A DNA stretch of 64,000 nt from Deferribacteres bacterium (GTDB lineage Bacteria; Chrysiogenota; Deferribacteres; Deferribacterales; Geovibrionaceae). Positions within the stretch are counted from its first letter, which is position 1; every line of letters begins with the position of its first letter. The notes beneath the pieces were generated by a model. It did not search any database. It saw nothing but the letters and a program-made list of their open reading frames with translations, and was not told the origin of the DNA. The stretch lies in the NCBI GenBank assembly GCA_023395255.1, contig JAEWZN010000011.1, positions 186,001-250,000 on the forward strand, read 5' to 3'. A program made the translations under genes and the position numbers. Below, piece by piece: positions 8,427-16,071 of this stretch.

Positions 8427-8519
8427 CGGAGGGGGAGGGATTTGAACCCTCGGTACGGTATAAACACCGTACACTCGCTTAGCAGGCGAGCGCCTTCGAC
8501 CTAACTCGGCCACCACTCC
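8427..8519 (-). tRNA. tRNA-Ser (anticodon GCT)
   Basis: The minus strand folds as a class II tRNA with a long variable arm (TACGGTGTTTATACCGTA). The anticodon stem carries loop CTGCTAA, giving anticodon GCT for AGC/AGU codons. The T-loop is TTCAAAT and the discriminator is G, with no encoded CCA. The acceptor stem 5' strand GGAGTGG faces CCCCTCC, leaving one T-C mismatch at pair 5-68. Confidence 0.93.
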
Positions 8520-8536
8520 TTTCCTTACGTACAAAA

Positions 8537-8625
8537 CGGAGGAGGTAGGATTCGAACCCACGGATGGCTCACACCATCAACGGTTTTCAAGACCGCCTCC
8601 TTAAGCCAGACTCGGACACTCCTCC
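8537..8625 (-). tRNA. tRNA-Ser (anticodon TGA)
   Basis: This is a second class II serine tRNA immediately upstream of tRNA-Ser(GCT). The anticodon loop CTTGAAA gives TGA, reading UCN codons. The acceptor stem GGAGGAG/CTCCTCC is fully paired, the variable arm is long and the T-loop TTCGAAT is canonical. The discriminator is G and CCA is not encoded. Spacing of 17 nt suggests both are processed from one transcript, possibly continuing from the pseudouridine synthase gene. Confidence 0.95.
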
Positions 8626-8637
8626 AAAGAACAAGCT

Positions 8638-9324
8638 TTATAAGACAACTTCCCTTATTTTGCAAGCGGTATCTTTATCGATCCCGAATTTTTTTAAGGT
8701 ATCTGTCATAAATCGGCTAAGTTCGGCGTATAGGATAACACGAGTGCCGTCTATGTCAATAAAATTCATATATTTTGCAAAAAGAGTTATCCGTCTGTCG
8801 TCCGACCTGTCTCCGTAGAGCCAGTCAGATACCAGAGGATGCCCATGAGCCCTGAGGTGCACCCTGATCTGGTGGGTTCTCCCGGTGTGAAGCTGAGCAG
8901 CGACAAGCGAGGCTCCGCCGCCATTCCCCAGAGGGAAGAAGGAAGTTCTGGCGCTGCGGCCGCTTTTAAAGTTGATGCGGTAGCGCCCCTTCTGATTTTT
9001 GGCAGCGATGGGCAGCATCAGTGAGACAGGATGCGGGAATATTCCTTTGGTAATGGCTAAATACGCTTTATCTACCCTGCCCTCTTCCATTTGAATGTTA
9101 AGATAACGGTGGGAGGCTGCATTCTTTGCAAGAAGCAGAATCCCGCCTGTGCCGGAATCGATCCTGTGGACAGTGTAGAGCTTTCCGCAGCGCTCACGGA
9201 GAATATCGTGAACTGTCGGAATTGAACTGTCATACCTGTCAGGAAGAACGTGGAGGCCGTGTGGTTTGCTCACCGCCACCCAGTTTTCCGTTTCAGCTAT
9301 GATGTCCGTACTGAAATCAATCAT
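8638..9324 (-). CDS. RluA-family RNA pseudouridine synthase
   Basis: This 228-residue enzyme belongs to the RluA/RsuA superfamily that isomerises uridine to pseudouridine in rRNA or tRNA. The catalytic Asp is Asp56 in HRIDSGTGGILLLAK; the HTGRTHQIRVHL motif near residue 145 and the SDWLYGD segment complete the active site. No S4 domain is present, so it is a compact RluA-type member, and its exact RNA target cannot be read from sequence. Its start codon abuts the stop of the receiver-protein gene, indicating an operon. Two tRNA-Ser genes lie just downstream. Confidence 0.9.
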   Translation of the reverse strand: MIDFSTDIIAETENWVAVSKPHGLHVLPDRYDSSIPTVHDILRERCGKLYTVHRIDSGTGGILLLAKNAASHRYLNIQMEEGRVDKAYLAITKGIFPHPVSLMLPIAAKNQKGRYRINFKSGRSARTSFFPLGNGGGASLVAAQLHTGRTHQIRVHLRAHGHPLVSDWLYGDRSDDRRITLFAKYMNFIDIDGTRVILYAELSRFMTDTLKKFGIDKDTACKIREVVL

Positions 9325-9888
9325 CTATATTTTTTCTCTGACAAACTTTTCGATTATCAAGGCTATCTCATCAGTTCCGGAAGCCGCCGGAGCACCGGGC
9401 ACTATGTCCGCTATATCACGGAAGCGCGCCACAGTTTTCTGGAGAAGTGCTATCAGCGCATCCTTAACATCCTGATTCCGCTTGAGTTCTATATGGGTTT
9501 TCACCCTGGCGAGAAGCTCTTCTGAGTTGAAGGGCTTTGAAATATAGTCAACCGCTCCGGTCTGGAAACCCTTTTTTATATCCTCTGCGGCTGCGCGGCC
9601 GGTAAGGAAAATAATAGGAATCCCTTCTGTCACCGGGTTGGCTTTAATCTTTTCGCACACCTCAAAGCCGTCCATGCCGGGCATAACTATATCGAGGAGT
9701 ATGAGCTCCGGGCTTATGCTCTCAAGCATTTCAAGGGCCTGTTCACCGCTGACCGCGAAGGCTATTTCGTAATTCTTCCGCGAAAGAATCAGGCTGAGAA
9801 GCTGAATGTTTTTCGGAACATCATCCACAATAAGCACAAGGGGCTTGCGCTCGTTCATTTCTTCCAGAAGGTCGCTCACTTCGTACAT
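9325..9888 (-). CDS. Response regulator with receiver domain and short helical tail
   Basis: The 187-residue protein has a receiver domain at about residues 15-135 with VDD (21-23), phospho-acceptor Asp66 in LLDIVMPGMDGFEV, switch Thr96 in IFLTGR and Lys118 in ISKPF. The remaining 50 residues are mostly helical with no DNA-binding or enzymatic signature. It could signal through protein contacts or dimerisation. It is directly upstream of, and abutting, an RluA-type synthase gene. No histidine kinase is in the window to pair with it. Confidence 0.88.
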   Translation of the reverse strand: MYEVSDLLEEMNERKPLVLIVDDVPKNIQLLSLILSRKNYEIAFAVSGEQALEMLESISPELILLDIVMPGMDGFEVCEKIKANPVTEGIPIIFLTGRAAAEDIKKGFQTGAVDYISKPFNSEELLARVKTHIELKRNQDVKDALIALLQKTVARFRDIADIVPGAPAASGTDEIALIIEKFVREKI

Positions 9889-10104
9889 TCTTCACCGCTT
9901 TTCTGAGTTATCCATAAAATAGTCTATGGATATTAAAATTACAAATATAACTTAAGGCAGTGAGCAGCTTTTTCTCACTTGTCACATCATTTCACAGTTA
10001 ATTTTTTATAACCTGATGTAAAATTGTTAATAGATAAACGATTCTGTTCTGTGCACAGTTTTTGCTTTTAATATGCTACAGAAATTTTTAAGGAGAATAT
10101 TCTC

Positions 10105-10938
10105 ATGTTTAAAAAAGTACTGCGGAAAACGGTTTCATTAACAGCTTTGTTCTCATTCATTATTGTGGCATTCAGCGGAACAGTGATTATGCTAACCCCT
10201 CCGGGGCGTCTGGCGGAGTGGGCAGTCTGGCGGGTTCTGGGTCTCACAAAGGAGCAGCACACTAATATGCATCTTGCTGCTGCCTGTCTCTTTATTATCA
10301 CCATGATTCTGCACATCTGGCTTAACTGGAAGTCCATATGGGCATATATCAAAGGCAGAAGCGCCGTAAAAGCCAGCGGGGAGCTTCTGTTCTCCCTTGT
10401 TCTCACGGCATTTGTCATATGGGGAACACTTGCCTACCTGCCGCCTTTCAGAACAGGTTTTCAGGCACTTGAAAATTATAAGGATCACTATGAGGACACT
10501 ATAGAAAATCCTCCGTTCGGTCACGCGGAGCTTGCCCCCCTTGACGGACTGATCAGCAAAATGGGCTTTGATCAGGAGCAGTCACTCATACTTCTTGAAA
10601 AGGAAGGGATAAAAGTTGAAAGCCCTTCATCGACTCTCAAAAAGATTGCAGAACAAAACAGGGTCAGCCCTGCAAAAATTTACGGAATAATCAAAACAAC
10701 AAAGAAAGAGCAAAACAGCACCGAACCTCAGCCTGCGCAGGAGGAACCTCTGTCGGGACTCGGCAGAATGGGGCTGGGCACTCTGGCAGACAAGATAGGC
10801 ATGTCCCCGGAAAAGGCTGTGGAACTTCTTAAAGTAAGAGGTATTGAGGCCTCCCCTGATGAAAAGGTTAAGGATATAGCCGAAAAAGCGGGCATACTGC
10901 CTATGGATGTTTATGATTATCTGAAAGAAAATATGTAA
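10105..10938 (+). CDS. DUF4405-type membrane protein with two C-terminal helical repeats
   Basis: The first half (residues 1-115) has three hydrophobic segments with the cytochrome-b-like HxNMH...H pattern (QHTNMHLAAACL and ILHIWLNW), matching the DUF4405 family of small membrane proteins thought to bind haem. The C-terminal 140 residues contain two related repeats of about 55 residues, at about 147-200 and 222-277. Both share a GL..K.G...E.A..LL...GI...P...K.IAE...+.P..+Y..+K pattern, joined by a Q/E/P-rich linker. AAGGAG precedes the ATG by 8 nt. Redox role is inference; the repeat function is unknown. Confidence 0.75.
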   Translation: MFKKVLRKTVSLTALFSFIIVAFSGTVIMLTPPGRLAEWAVWRVLGLTKEQHTNMHLAAACLFIITMILHIWLNWKSIWAYIKGRSAVKASGELLFSLVLTAFVIWGTLAYLPPFRTGFQALENYKDHYEDTIENPPFGHAELAPLDGLISKMGFDQEQSLILLEKEGIKVESPSSTLKKIAEQNRVSPAKIYGIIKTTKKEQNSTEPQPAQEEPLSGLGRMGLGTLADKIGMSPEKAVELLKVRGIEASPDEKVKDIAEKAGILPMDVYDYLKENM

Positions 10939-10943
10939 GGGCC

Positions 10944-10961
10944 GCCGCCCTCCGGGGCGGC
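10944..10961. terminator. Hairpin between convergent genes
   Basis: GCCGCCC (10944-10950) pairs with GGGCGGC (10955-10961) around TCCG, in the 22-nt gap between convergent genes. There is no U tract on either strand, so termination is uncertain. Confidence 0.45.
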
Positions 10962-11371
10962 TATCCCGCCTTGGTATGGTATATCTGTTTCATAAGCAGG
11001 GTTGACTTATACAGCTTGCCTTTATCCGCCAGAGAAGGACTTATGAAAGGAGTGTAGCCTCTGGATTTGATATGTGCATCAAGCGCCGCTAAGGATGCGA
11101 GAAGCTCCTCTTCACACTTTACGTCAATACCGGGCGAAACCAGAGATTCCATATACTTAAGAGCCTTGTCTGTGTAGTCGTTCACCAGAGAATCAAGCCC
11201 GGCATCATCCCCGCAGTTCGCAATGAGTTTCCTAAAAAGCCTGAGAGTTTCTGTTCTGCGCCTCCTGCTTCTCAATAAAAAGAAAACGAAAAACCACGCC
11301 GCCATTAAAACCGTAAGAGCCTGAATAATAAAAAAGCCCAGTGTAAACTGTGTAACTTCCGCTCCCTGCAT
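10961..11371 (-). CDS. Single-TM membrane protein of unknown function
   Basis: The 136-residue protein begins with a hydrophobic helix (about residues 12-34) followed by a strongly basic RSRRRR stop-transfer stretch, placing the helical C-terminal 95 residues in the cytoplasm. I recognise no family. It is the last gene of a three-gene run, 10 nt after galE, with the nitrilase-family gene first. It may simply ride on that transcript. Confidence that it is a gene comes from its operon position and clean membrane topology. Confidence 0.6.
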   Translation of the reverse strand: MQGAEVTQFTLGFFIIQALTVLMAAWFFVFFLLRSRRRRTETLRLFRKLIANCGDDAGLDSLVNDYTDKALKYMESLVSPGIDVKCEEELLASLAALDAHIKSRGYTPFISPSLADKGKLYKSTLLMKQIYHTKAG

Positions 11372-11381
11372 TTATCCCCCG

Positions 11382-12344
11382 TTAAACCGTTTTCCAAACA
11401 GTTTTTATTATATCTTCAATATCAGTATATTCCGGCTGCCAGCCTAAAACATGTCTGGCCTTGGAGCTGTCCGCTACCAGCGAAGCCGGATCGCCCGCTC
11501 TTCTGCCTTCGGTTTTTACTTCAAAATCCTTACCGCTGACAAGCTTAACTTTATCTATAATCTCTCTGACAGAAAACCCCATGCCGTTTCCCAGATTAAA
11601 ATCAGTCGGTTCCCCGTCGTTCTCAAGATATTTTATCCCTGCCAGATGGGCTGCGCAGAGGTCGTTTACGTGTATATAGTCGCGCACACAGGTTCCGTCC
11701 GGCGTATCGTAATCACCACCGTAAAGAGCTATATGGCTTCTCTCACCCTTGGCAGCCTGAACCACAAGAGGTATCAGGTGGGTTTCCGGGCTGTGCCGTT
11801 CCTTAAGATCGCCTGATTCATCATGTCCGGCGGCGTTAAAGTATCTGAATATCACATACCTGAGCCCGTAAGCCTCAGCATAGTCACCCAGAGCCTGCTC
11901 TGTCATCAGCTTGGTTCTGCCGTATGGGTTGACAGGGGTTTTCGTGTGCAGTTCGTCTATGGGCAGGTATTCGGGGTTTCCGAAAACTGCCGCTGTGGAG
12001 CTGAATATAAATCTGTCACAGGCGTGTCTGCGCATTGTATCCAGAAGGCTCAGAGTGCCGGATACATTATTCCTGTAATATTTATCAGGCTTGTTTACAG
12101 ATTCACCCACAAGGGAAAATGCGGCAAAATGCATCACGGCGGCCGGGTTGTATTTCTCCAATATCCTGCCCATCCGCACCGAATCGGCTATATCGCATTC
12201 CTCAAAATCGCCGTACAGAACCGAATCACGGTGTCCGGTGGAAAGATTATCCACGGTAACAGGATTAAACCCTGCGCTGCTGAGCATCTTCACCATGTGA
12301 GAGCCTATGTAGCCTGCTCCTCCGGCAACAATTATATTCTGCAT
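11382..12344 (-). CDS. galE: UDP-glucose 4-epimerase
   Basis: This 320-residue short-chain dehydrogenase/reductase-type protein interconverts UDP-glucose and UDP-galactose (or the N-acetyl forms) using bound NAD. The Rossmann motif GGAGYIGSH is at residues 8-16, the catalytic YxxxK is PYGRTK near 142-147, with the upstream Ser in FSSTAAV. GalE-specific segments NLGNGMGFSVREII and GRRAGDPASL are present near the C-terminus. It supplies sugar nucleotides for the surface polysaccharide genes at 13-19 kb. It lies 4 nt after the nitrilase gene and is co-transcribed with it. Confidence 0.95.
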   Translation of the reverse strand: MQNIIVAGGAGYIGSHMVKMLSSAGFNPVTVDNLSTGHRDSVLYGDFEECDIADSVRMGRILEKYNPAAVMHFAAFSLVGESVNKPDKYYRNNVSGTLSLLDTMRRHACDRFIFSSTAAVFGNPEYLPIDELHTKTPVNPYGRTKLMTEQALGDYAEAYGLRYVIFRYFNAAGHDESGDLKERHSPETHLIPLVVQAAKGERSHIALYGGDYDTPDGTCVRDYIHVNDLCAAHLAGIKYLENDGEPTDFNLGNGMGFSVREIIDKVKLVSGKDFEVKTEGRRAGDPASLVADSSKARHVLGWQPEYTDIEDIIKTVWKTV

Positions 12345-12348
12345 AGGA

Positions 12349-13086
12349 TTACCTCAGCCTGTCACGTCCGAAGGGGAAAAAGCTTCTTGTTTCGGCTGCT
12401 GCTGCAAAGTCAATATCGGTGCTGAATACCCCTTCGGCATTTCCGCATTCAAGCACAGCTTCACCCAGAGGACTGTAAACGGCAGAATCGCCTGAATAAG
12501 ACGCTTTCGGATCACTGCCCGTTCTGTTCACACCTATGACAAAGGCCTGATTTTCTATGGCTCTGGCGCGCAGAAGGCTTTTCCAGTGGAGGCTTCTTGA
12601 AGCTGGCCAGCTTGCATTTACCAGAAATATATCTGTTTCCGCTGCCTTATCCCAAAACAGGTAAGCAAAGCGGAGATCATAACATATGAACGGTGTTATC
12701 CTTGCTCCGTTAAGCTCAAACGTCAGGGTTTCGCCCCCTTTTGAGTAAAACTTATCCTCACCGGCAAAGCTGAAAAGATGGATTTTTCTGTAGCAGGCAA
12801 TGTCATTGCCGTTTTTGTCCAAGGTGCGCTGGCAGTTAAAGCCGTTTTCAACTGAGCCATATGTCACGGCGCAGGAAAAGCGGTTTGCGATGGCGGCAAA
12901 AAAGTCTCTGTCCGCTTCGTCACAGCATGTTTTCAAACTGTCCATGGAAAATCCGGTAAGAGTCATTTCGGGAAATATCATCAGATCCGCATCAATATCG
13001 GCGGCGTTCAGAAGGGCTTCTATCCGTTTTTTTGTTGCAGATTTATCTTCCCAGCACATATCCGGCTGGACGAGGGAGATTTTCAT
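12349..13086 (-). CDS. Carbon-nitrogen hydrolase (nitrilase superfamily)
   Basis: This 245-residue enzyme has the full Glu-Lys-Cys triad of the nitrilase fold: Glu40 in FPEMTLTG, Lys101 in YRKIHLF and Cys135 in ICYDLRF. It should hydrolyse a carbon-nitrogen (amide) bond in the cytoplasm. The overall size and the NASWPASR...H...L.ARAIENQ segment resemble omega-amidase (Nit2/YafV)-type members, which remove 2-oxoglutaramate or related side products. It heads a tight operon with galE. Substrate is uncertain. Confidence 0.88.
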   Translation of the reverse strand: MKISLVQPDMCWEDKSATKKRIEALLNAADIDADLMIFPEMTLTGFSMDSLKTCCDEADRDFFAAIANRFSCAVTYGSVENGFNCQRTLDKNGNDIACYRKIHLFSFAGEDKFYSKGGETLTFELNGARITPFICYDLRFAYLFWDKAAETDIFLVNASWPASRSLHWKSLLRARAIENQAFVIGVNRTGSDPKASYSGDSAVYSPLGEAVLECGNAEGVFSTDIDFAAAAETRSFFPFGRDRLR

Positions 13087-13268
13087 ATTAAGTTTCTTCC
13101 GCGGCAGTCTTTTTATTTTGCTGCGCTGTCTTTTAACAGAAGCCAGGCACAGGTCTGTTAAGGTAGTTCAGACAAGGTTAGCTTTTTCCTGACTAATAGT
13201 AAACAGCTTTTCCTCGGAAGTTACTAAAACGTTAAATAAAAGCGGGCAAGGCCGTCACATCCGGATGA

Positions 13269-14270
13269 CTATTTTGTGTTTCTCAGCGAGAACCCGAACC
13301 TGACCAGCTTTATATATGAAAAGTGATAGCCTATGATAAAAGCAATAATGAAGAGCACAAGCACCGGTGATGACTTATAAAAGTGAACTGTGAGAAGCTG
13401 GTATGCGATATAAATAAGCAGAAGTATGCCGGAAGCAACAGAGTTTGAAAATCTTGTTCTTTTATAAAGCAGAGAATGCAGATGAAGCCTGTCCGCGCTT
13501 AACGCATCCCCTTTTCTTATTACTTTACGCCGGAAAATCGAAAAAATGACTTCCCATATCGGGAAAATGAGTACTGCTAGGGGAAACCAGACTGAAACTT
13601 CCTCGTTTCTGTTAACAAGCAGAGTGGAAAAAACAGCGAGCATAAAACCCAGAAAATACGCACCGCCGTCACCGAGAAATATTTTGCCCCACGGGTAAAC
13701 CCAGACAAAAAAGCCGCAGACACCTATAATTATTACGGCAATAAGTCTGCTCAGCTGAACATCGCCGACGTTGTAGGCAACTGTAAAAAGAGCAAACAGC
13801 GCGACTATGGAAGCACCGGATGCCAGCCCGTGCAGCCCGTCGATAATATTGATTGAATTTGTAACCCCGACAAGGGAAAACAGTGTGAACAACATCGCTA
13901 TATAATAAGGAAATTTCAGAAAATCTATCTGGCTTATCAGTACGTCAAGAGTCATCACAGCGATGACAGAGCCTATTGTCATAAAAAGCAGCCGGATTTT
14001 AGGGGAAACAGCACCAGAAATATCCTCAAACAGTCCTATGAGAAATATAGGTGATGAAGCGAGCAGAATCATTCTTCCCAGCGGATCGGAAAGCATAAAA
14101 AGAGCGGCAGCCATAATGCTCACACCGCCTACTCTGGGTGTAGCGGCAAAATGGAACTTCTGCGGCTTAGTGCTGTTTTCACAATCCATCATAAAATTAT
14201 ATTTTCTGGCCAGCACAATAATAACCATATTTACTGCCAGTGAAATTAAAAAGACCATAAAATATTTCAT
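13269..14270 (-). CDS. WecA/MraY-like polyprenyl-phosphate sugar-1-phosphate transferase
   Basis: This 333-residue membrane enzyme (about ten helices) belongs to glycosyltransferase family 4, which attaches a HexNAc-1-phosphate to undecaprenyl phosphate to begin O-antigen or capsule assembly. Motifs visible are NIIDGLHGLASG (141-152), FLGDGGAYFLG with Asp201, and the cytoplasmic-loop histidines in RLHLHSLLYKR (263, 265). MraY itself is longer and sits in cell-wall clusters, so a WecA-type role is favoured. It lies downstream of the Wzi-like and SLBB exporter genes on the same strand, 265 nt away. That 14271-14535 gap shows only AT-rich sequence. Confidence 0.9.
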   Translation of the reverse strand: MKYFMVFLISLAVNMVIIVLARKYNFMMDCENSTKPQKFHFAATPRVGGVSIMAAALFMLSDPLGRMILLASSPIFLIGLFEDISGAVSPKIRLLFMTIGSVIAVMTLDVLISQIDFLKFPYYIAMLFTLFSLVGVTNSINIIDGLHGLASGASIVALFALFTVAYNVGDVQLSRLIAVIIIGVCGFFVWVYPWGKIFLGDGGAYFLGFMLAVFSTLLVNRNEEVSVWFPLAVLIFPIWEVIFSIFRRKVIRKGDALSADRLHLHSLLYKRTRFSNSVASGILLLIYIAYQLLTVHFYKSSPVLVLFIIAFIIGYHFSYIKLVRFGFSLRNTK

Positions 14271-14535
14271 ACGTTACCCGTAATTGTGCGCATTAATGAA
14301 AACCCGTTTTCTGCATGAGGTTTTTACGCTTTTAAGTGACATGTCCGGTATGTTCTTTTCAAAAAACAACTTTGTTGTCACAAGCATCCAGTTGTCTATA
14401 CTCACTATATACAACTATTTAGTGAGCACAGAAAGTAATTATTACCATCCGGACTTGAAAAAAGAAAAAAATACACCGTAAGTTTTCTGAACATAAGTCA
14501 GCAGATATAAGTTTACCTAAGCTAATAATCACCGA

Positions 14536-16062
14536 TTAAAATATATATTTTAAATCAAATCCCGCAATATAGTTTTTAACGGAACTACCTGAAAAATCAT
14601 AATAAAATAGTCTGTCATCCTTATCTTCCTTATCCTGTTTGATATAGCGGACAAAAGCATTAAGTTCATAATCACTGCCGATGAAGACCTCAGCCCCTGC
14701 GGAGTACTGCTGCTCCTTCTGTTTGACAGTGCTGTTCCTTGTCCCTTTCTTAACATAAGATGCCTTAAAATAAGGATGAACCTTATCGTTCAGTTCTGTA
14801 TAAATTTCAAAATAATAACCTTCGTTGTCTATACCAAGCTGGTGACCTATTATATAGTCCTCAACACTGTAGCCTTCCGGCCTGTAGTTTCCGTGAAGGT
14901 AGGTTTCCCTTGATATTCTTGCTGTTTCAAACCGGAAATCAGTCTTTCCTGTTGTGAGAAACAGCCCGTAAATGTATGATTCACCAAGGAGTTTGAGGCT
15001 TTTGCCCTTATCCTCCGTCTGCCACGGCGCAACAATATCATTCCAGTTGTACTCCACATACAGCTTCCCGCCTTTGAGTATCCCTGTCTTTTTTAATAAC
15101 GGCAGGTAAACAGACATCTCAGCACCCAGAAACTGGTCGGTGTCGTGCTCTGTTCCGCTGTTTTCATCCTTCGCTGTGAGCATATCCCAGTAATCGGACA
15201 GGCCATATGAGGGCATCTCACTGCCCCCGTAAAAGCTTGCCCTGCTGACTGCCAGTTCAAGCCAGTCCGCAGGTTTTAATGAAAATCTGATTCCGATAAG
15301 CTGCGGATCTTTATTTTTGCGGTCATCATCGTCAAACCAGAAATTGAATATGTAATACCTGAACTGTCCCAAAAAGCCCCAGTTATAGGGTAATTCGGTT
15401 TTTATCATAGCAAATTTCTGCGGGCGGATGTTGTCGCTCATGATTAGCTGACCAAAATAGCCGGGACCTATCTGGAGGTTATCTATCGCACCTACATAGG
15501 CGTTATGCTTTCCGGCGAGCTTAAACTTTGCCCTCTCGATCTCCACCTCAGTTTCATCCGAGTTTCTGTAAACTCCCAGAGTATAATCAGCTGAGAGAAA
15601 GTTGGTCAGATACACGCTGCCGCTGAGGCTGGCACGGTTAAACACATCGTCCCCTATATCCTCGCCGAAATCGCCTGTAACCTGCATTCCCTCATCGGAA
15701 ACATACCTGTTTTTGAGGGTTATCTCCCTCACAGGTATGAATCTGAACCCGCTCTTGCCGAATTCGTCTGTTCCGTAATATTTTCCTGCCTTCTCAGCAA
15801 ATTCCTCTGTCGCGGCATCATCTCCGAAAAGATCCTTAAGCTCCTTGCTGTTGCTGAAAATAACCTCGGCCTCCCGCACTGAAACAGGCTTAAAGTTATC
15901 CGTGTAATGTATGCTGGGATTTACTGCCATGCTTCTTTCCGCAAGGCGGTAGAAATACCTGTTTGTCAGCGGTATGTCTGATGTTGCGTAGCGCCCTGCT
16001 CCGAATGCGGGCAGGGAAAACAGAACAAGCACAAAGGCAAGGAGCAGAGCGGATCTCTTCAT
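14536..16062 (-). CDS. Wzi-like capsule assembly outer-membrane protein
   Basis: A 21-residue signal peptide (ending LPAFGA) precedes a roughly 485-residue region rich in alternating aromatic/polar strands and ending in Phe (FDLKYIF), typical of an outer-membrane beta-barrel. The N-terminal helical part (residues 30-130, SVREAEVIFSN...) and segments such as AKFKLAGKHNAYVGAIDN and YFGQLIMSDN match the capsule assembly Wzi family, which tethers exported polysaccharide at the surface. It starts 9 nt after the SLBB exporter stop, so the two are one operon. Confidence in the fold is high, in the exact role moderate. Confidence 0.8.
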   Translation of the reverse strand: MKRSALLLAFVLVLFSLPAFGAGRYATSDIPLTNRYFYRLAERSMAVNPSIHYTDNFKPVSVREAEVIFSNSKELKDLFGDDAATEEFAEKAGKYYGTDEFGKSGFRFIPVREITLKNRYVSDEGMQVTGDFGEDIGDDVFNRASLSGSVYLTNFLSADYTLGVYRNSDETEVEIERAKFKLAGKHNAYVGAIDNLQIGPGYFGQLIMSDNIRPQKFAMIKTELPYNWGFLGQFRYYIFNFWFDDDDRKNKDPQLIGIRFSLKPADWLELAVSRASFYGGSEMPSYGLSDYWDMLTAKDENSGTEHDTDQFLGAEMSVYLPLLKKTGILKGGKLYVEYNWNDIVAPWQTEDKGKSLKLLGESYIYGLFLTTGKTDFRFETARISRETYLHGNYRPEGYSVEDYIIGHQLGIDNEGYYFEIYTELNDKVHPYFKASYVKKGTRNSTVKQKEQQYSAGAEVFIGSDYELNAFVRYIKQDKEDKDDRLFYYDFSGSSVKNYIAGFDLKYIF

Positions 16063-16071
16063 GGCAGTTTC

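Noticed and set aside
8427..8625. Integrated element at the tRNA-Ser genes
   Set aside because: No integrase, no duplicated tRNA 3' end and only housekeeping neighbours.
10051..10060. CTGTGCACAG palindrome upstream of the DUF4405 gene
   Set aside because: A single 10-bp palindrome with no clear -35/-10 context; too likely by chance.
14284..14481. 65-codon plus-strand frame in the gap upstream of the WecA-like gene
   Set aside because: No ribosome-binding site or recognisable sequence; the region is the likely promoter of the divergent gene.
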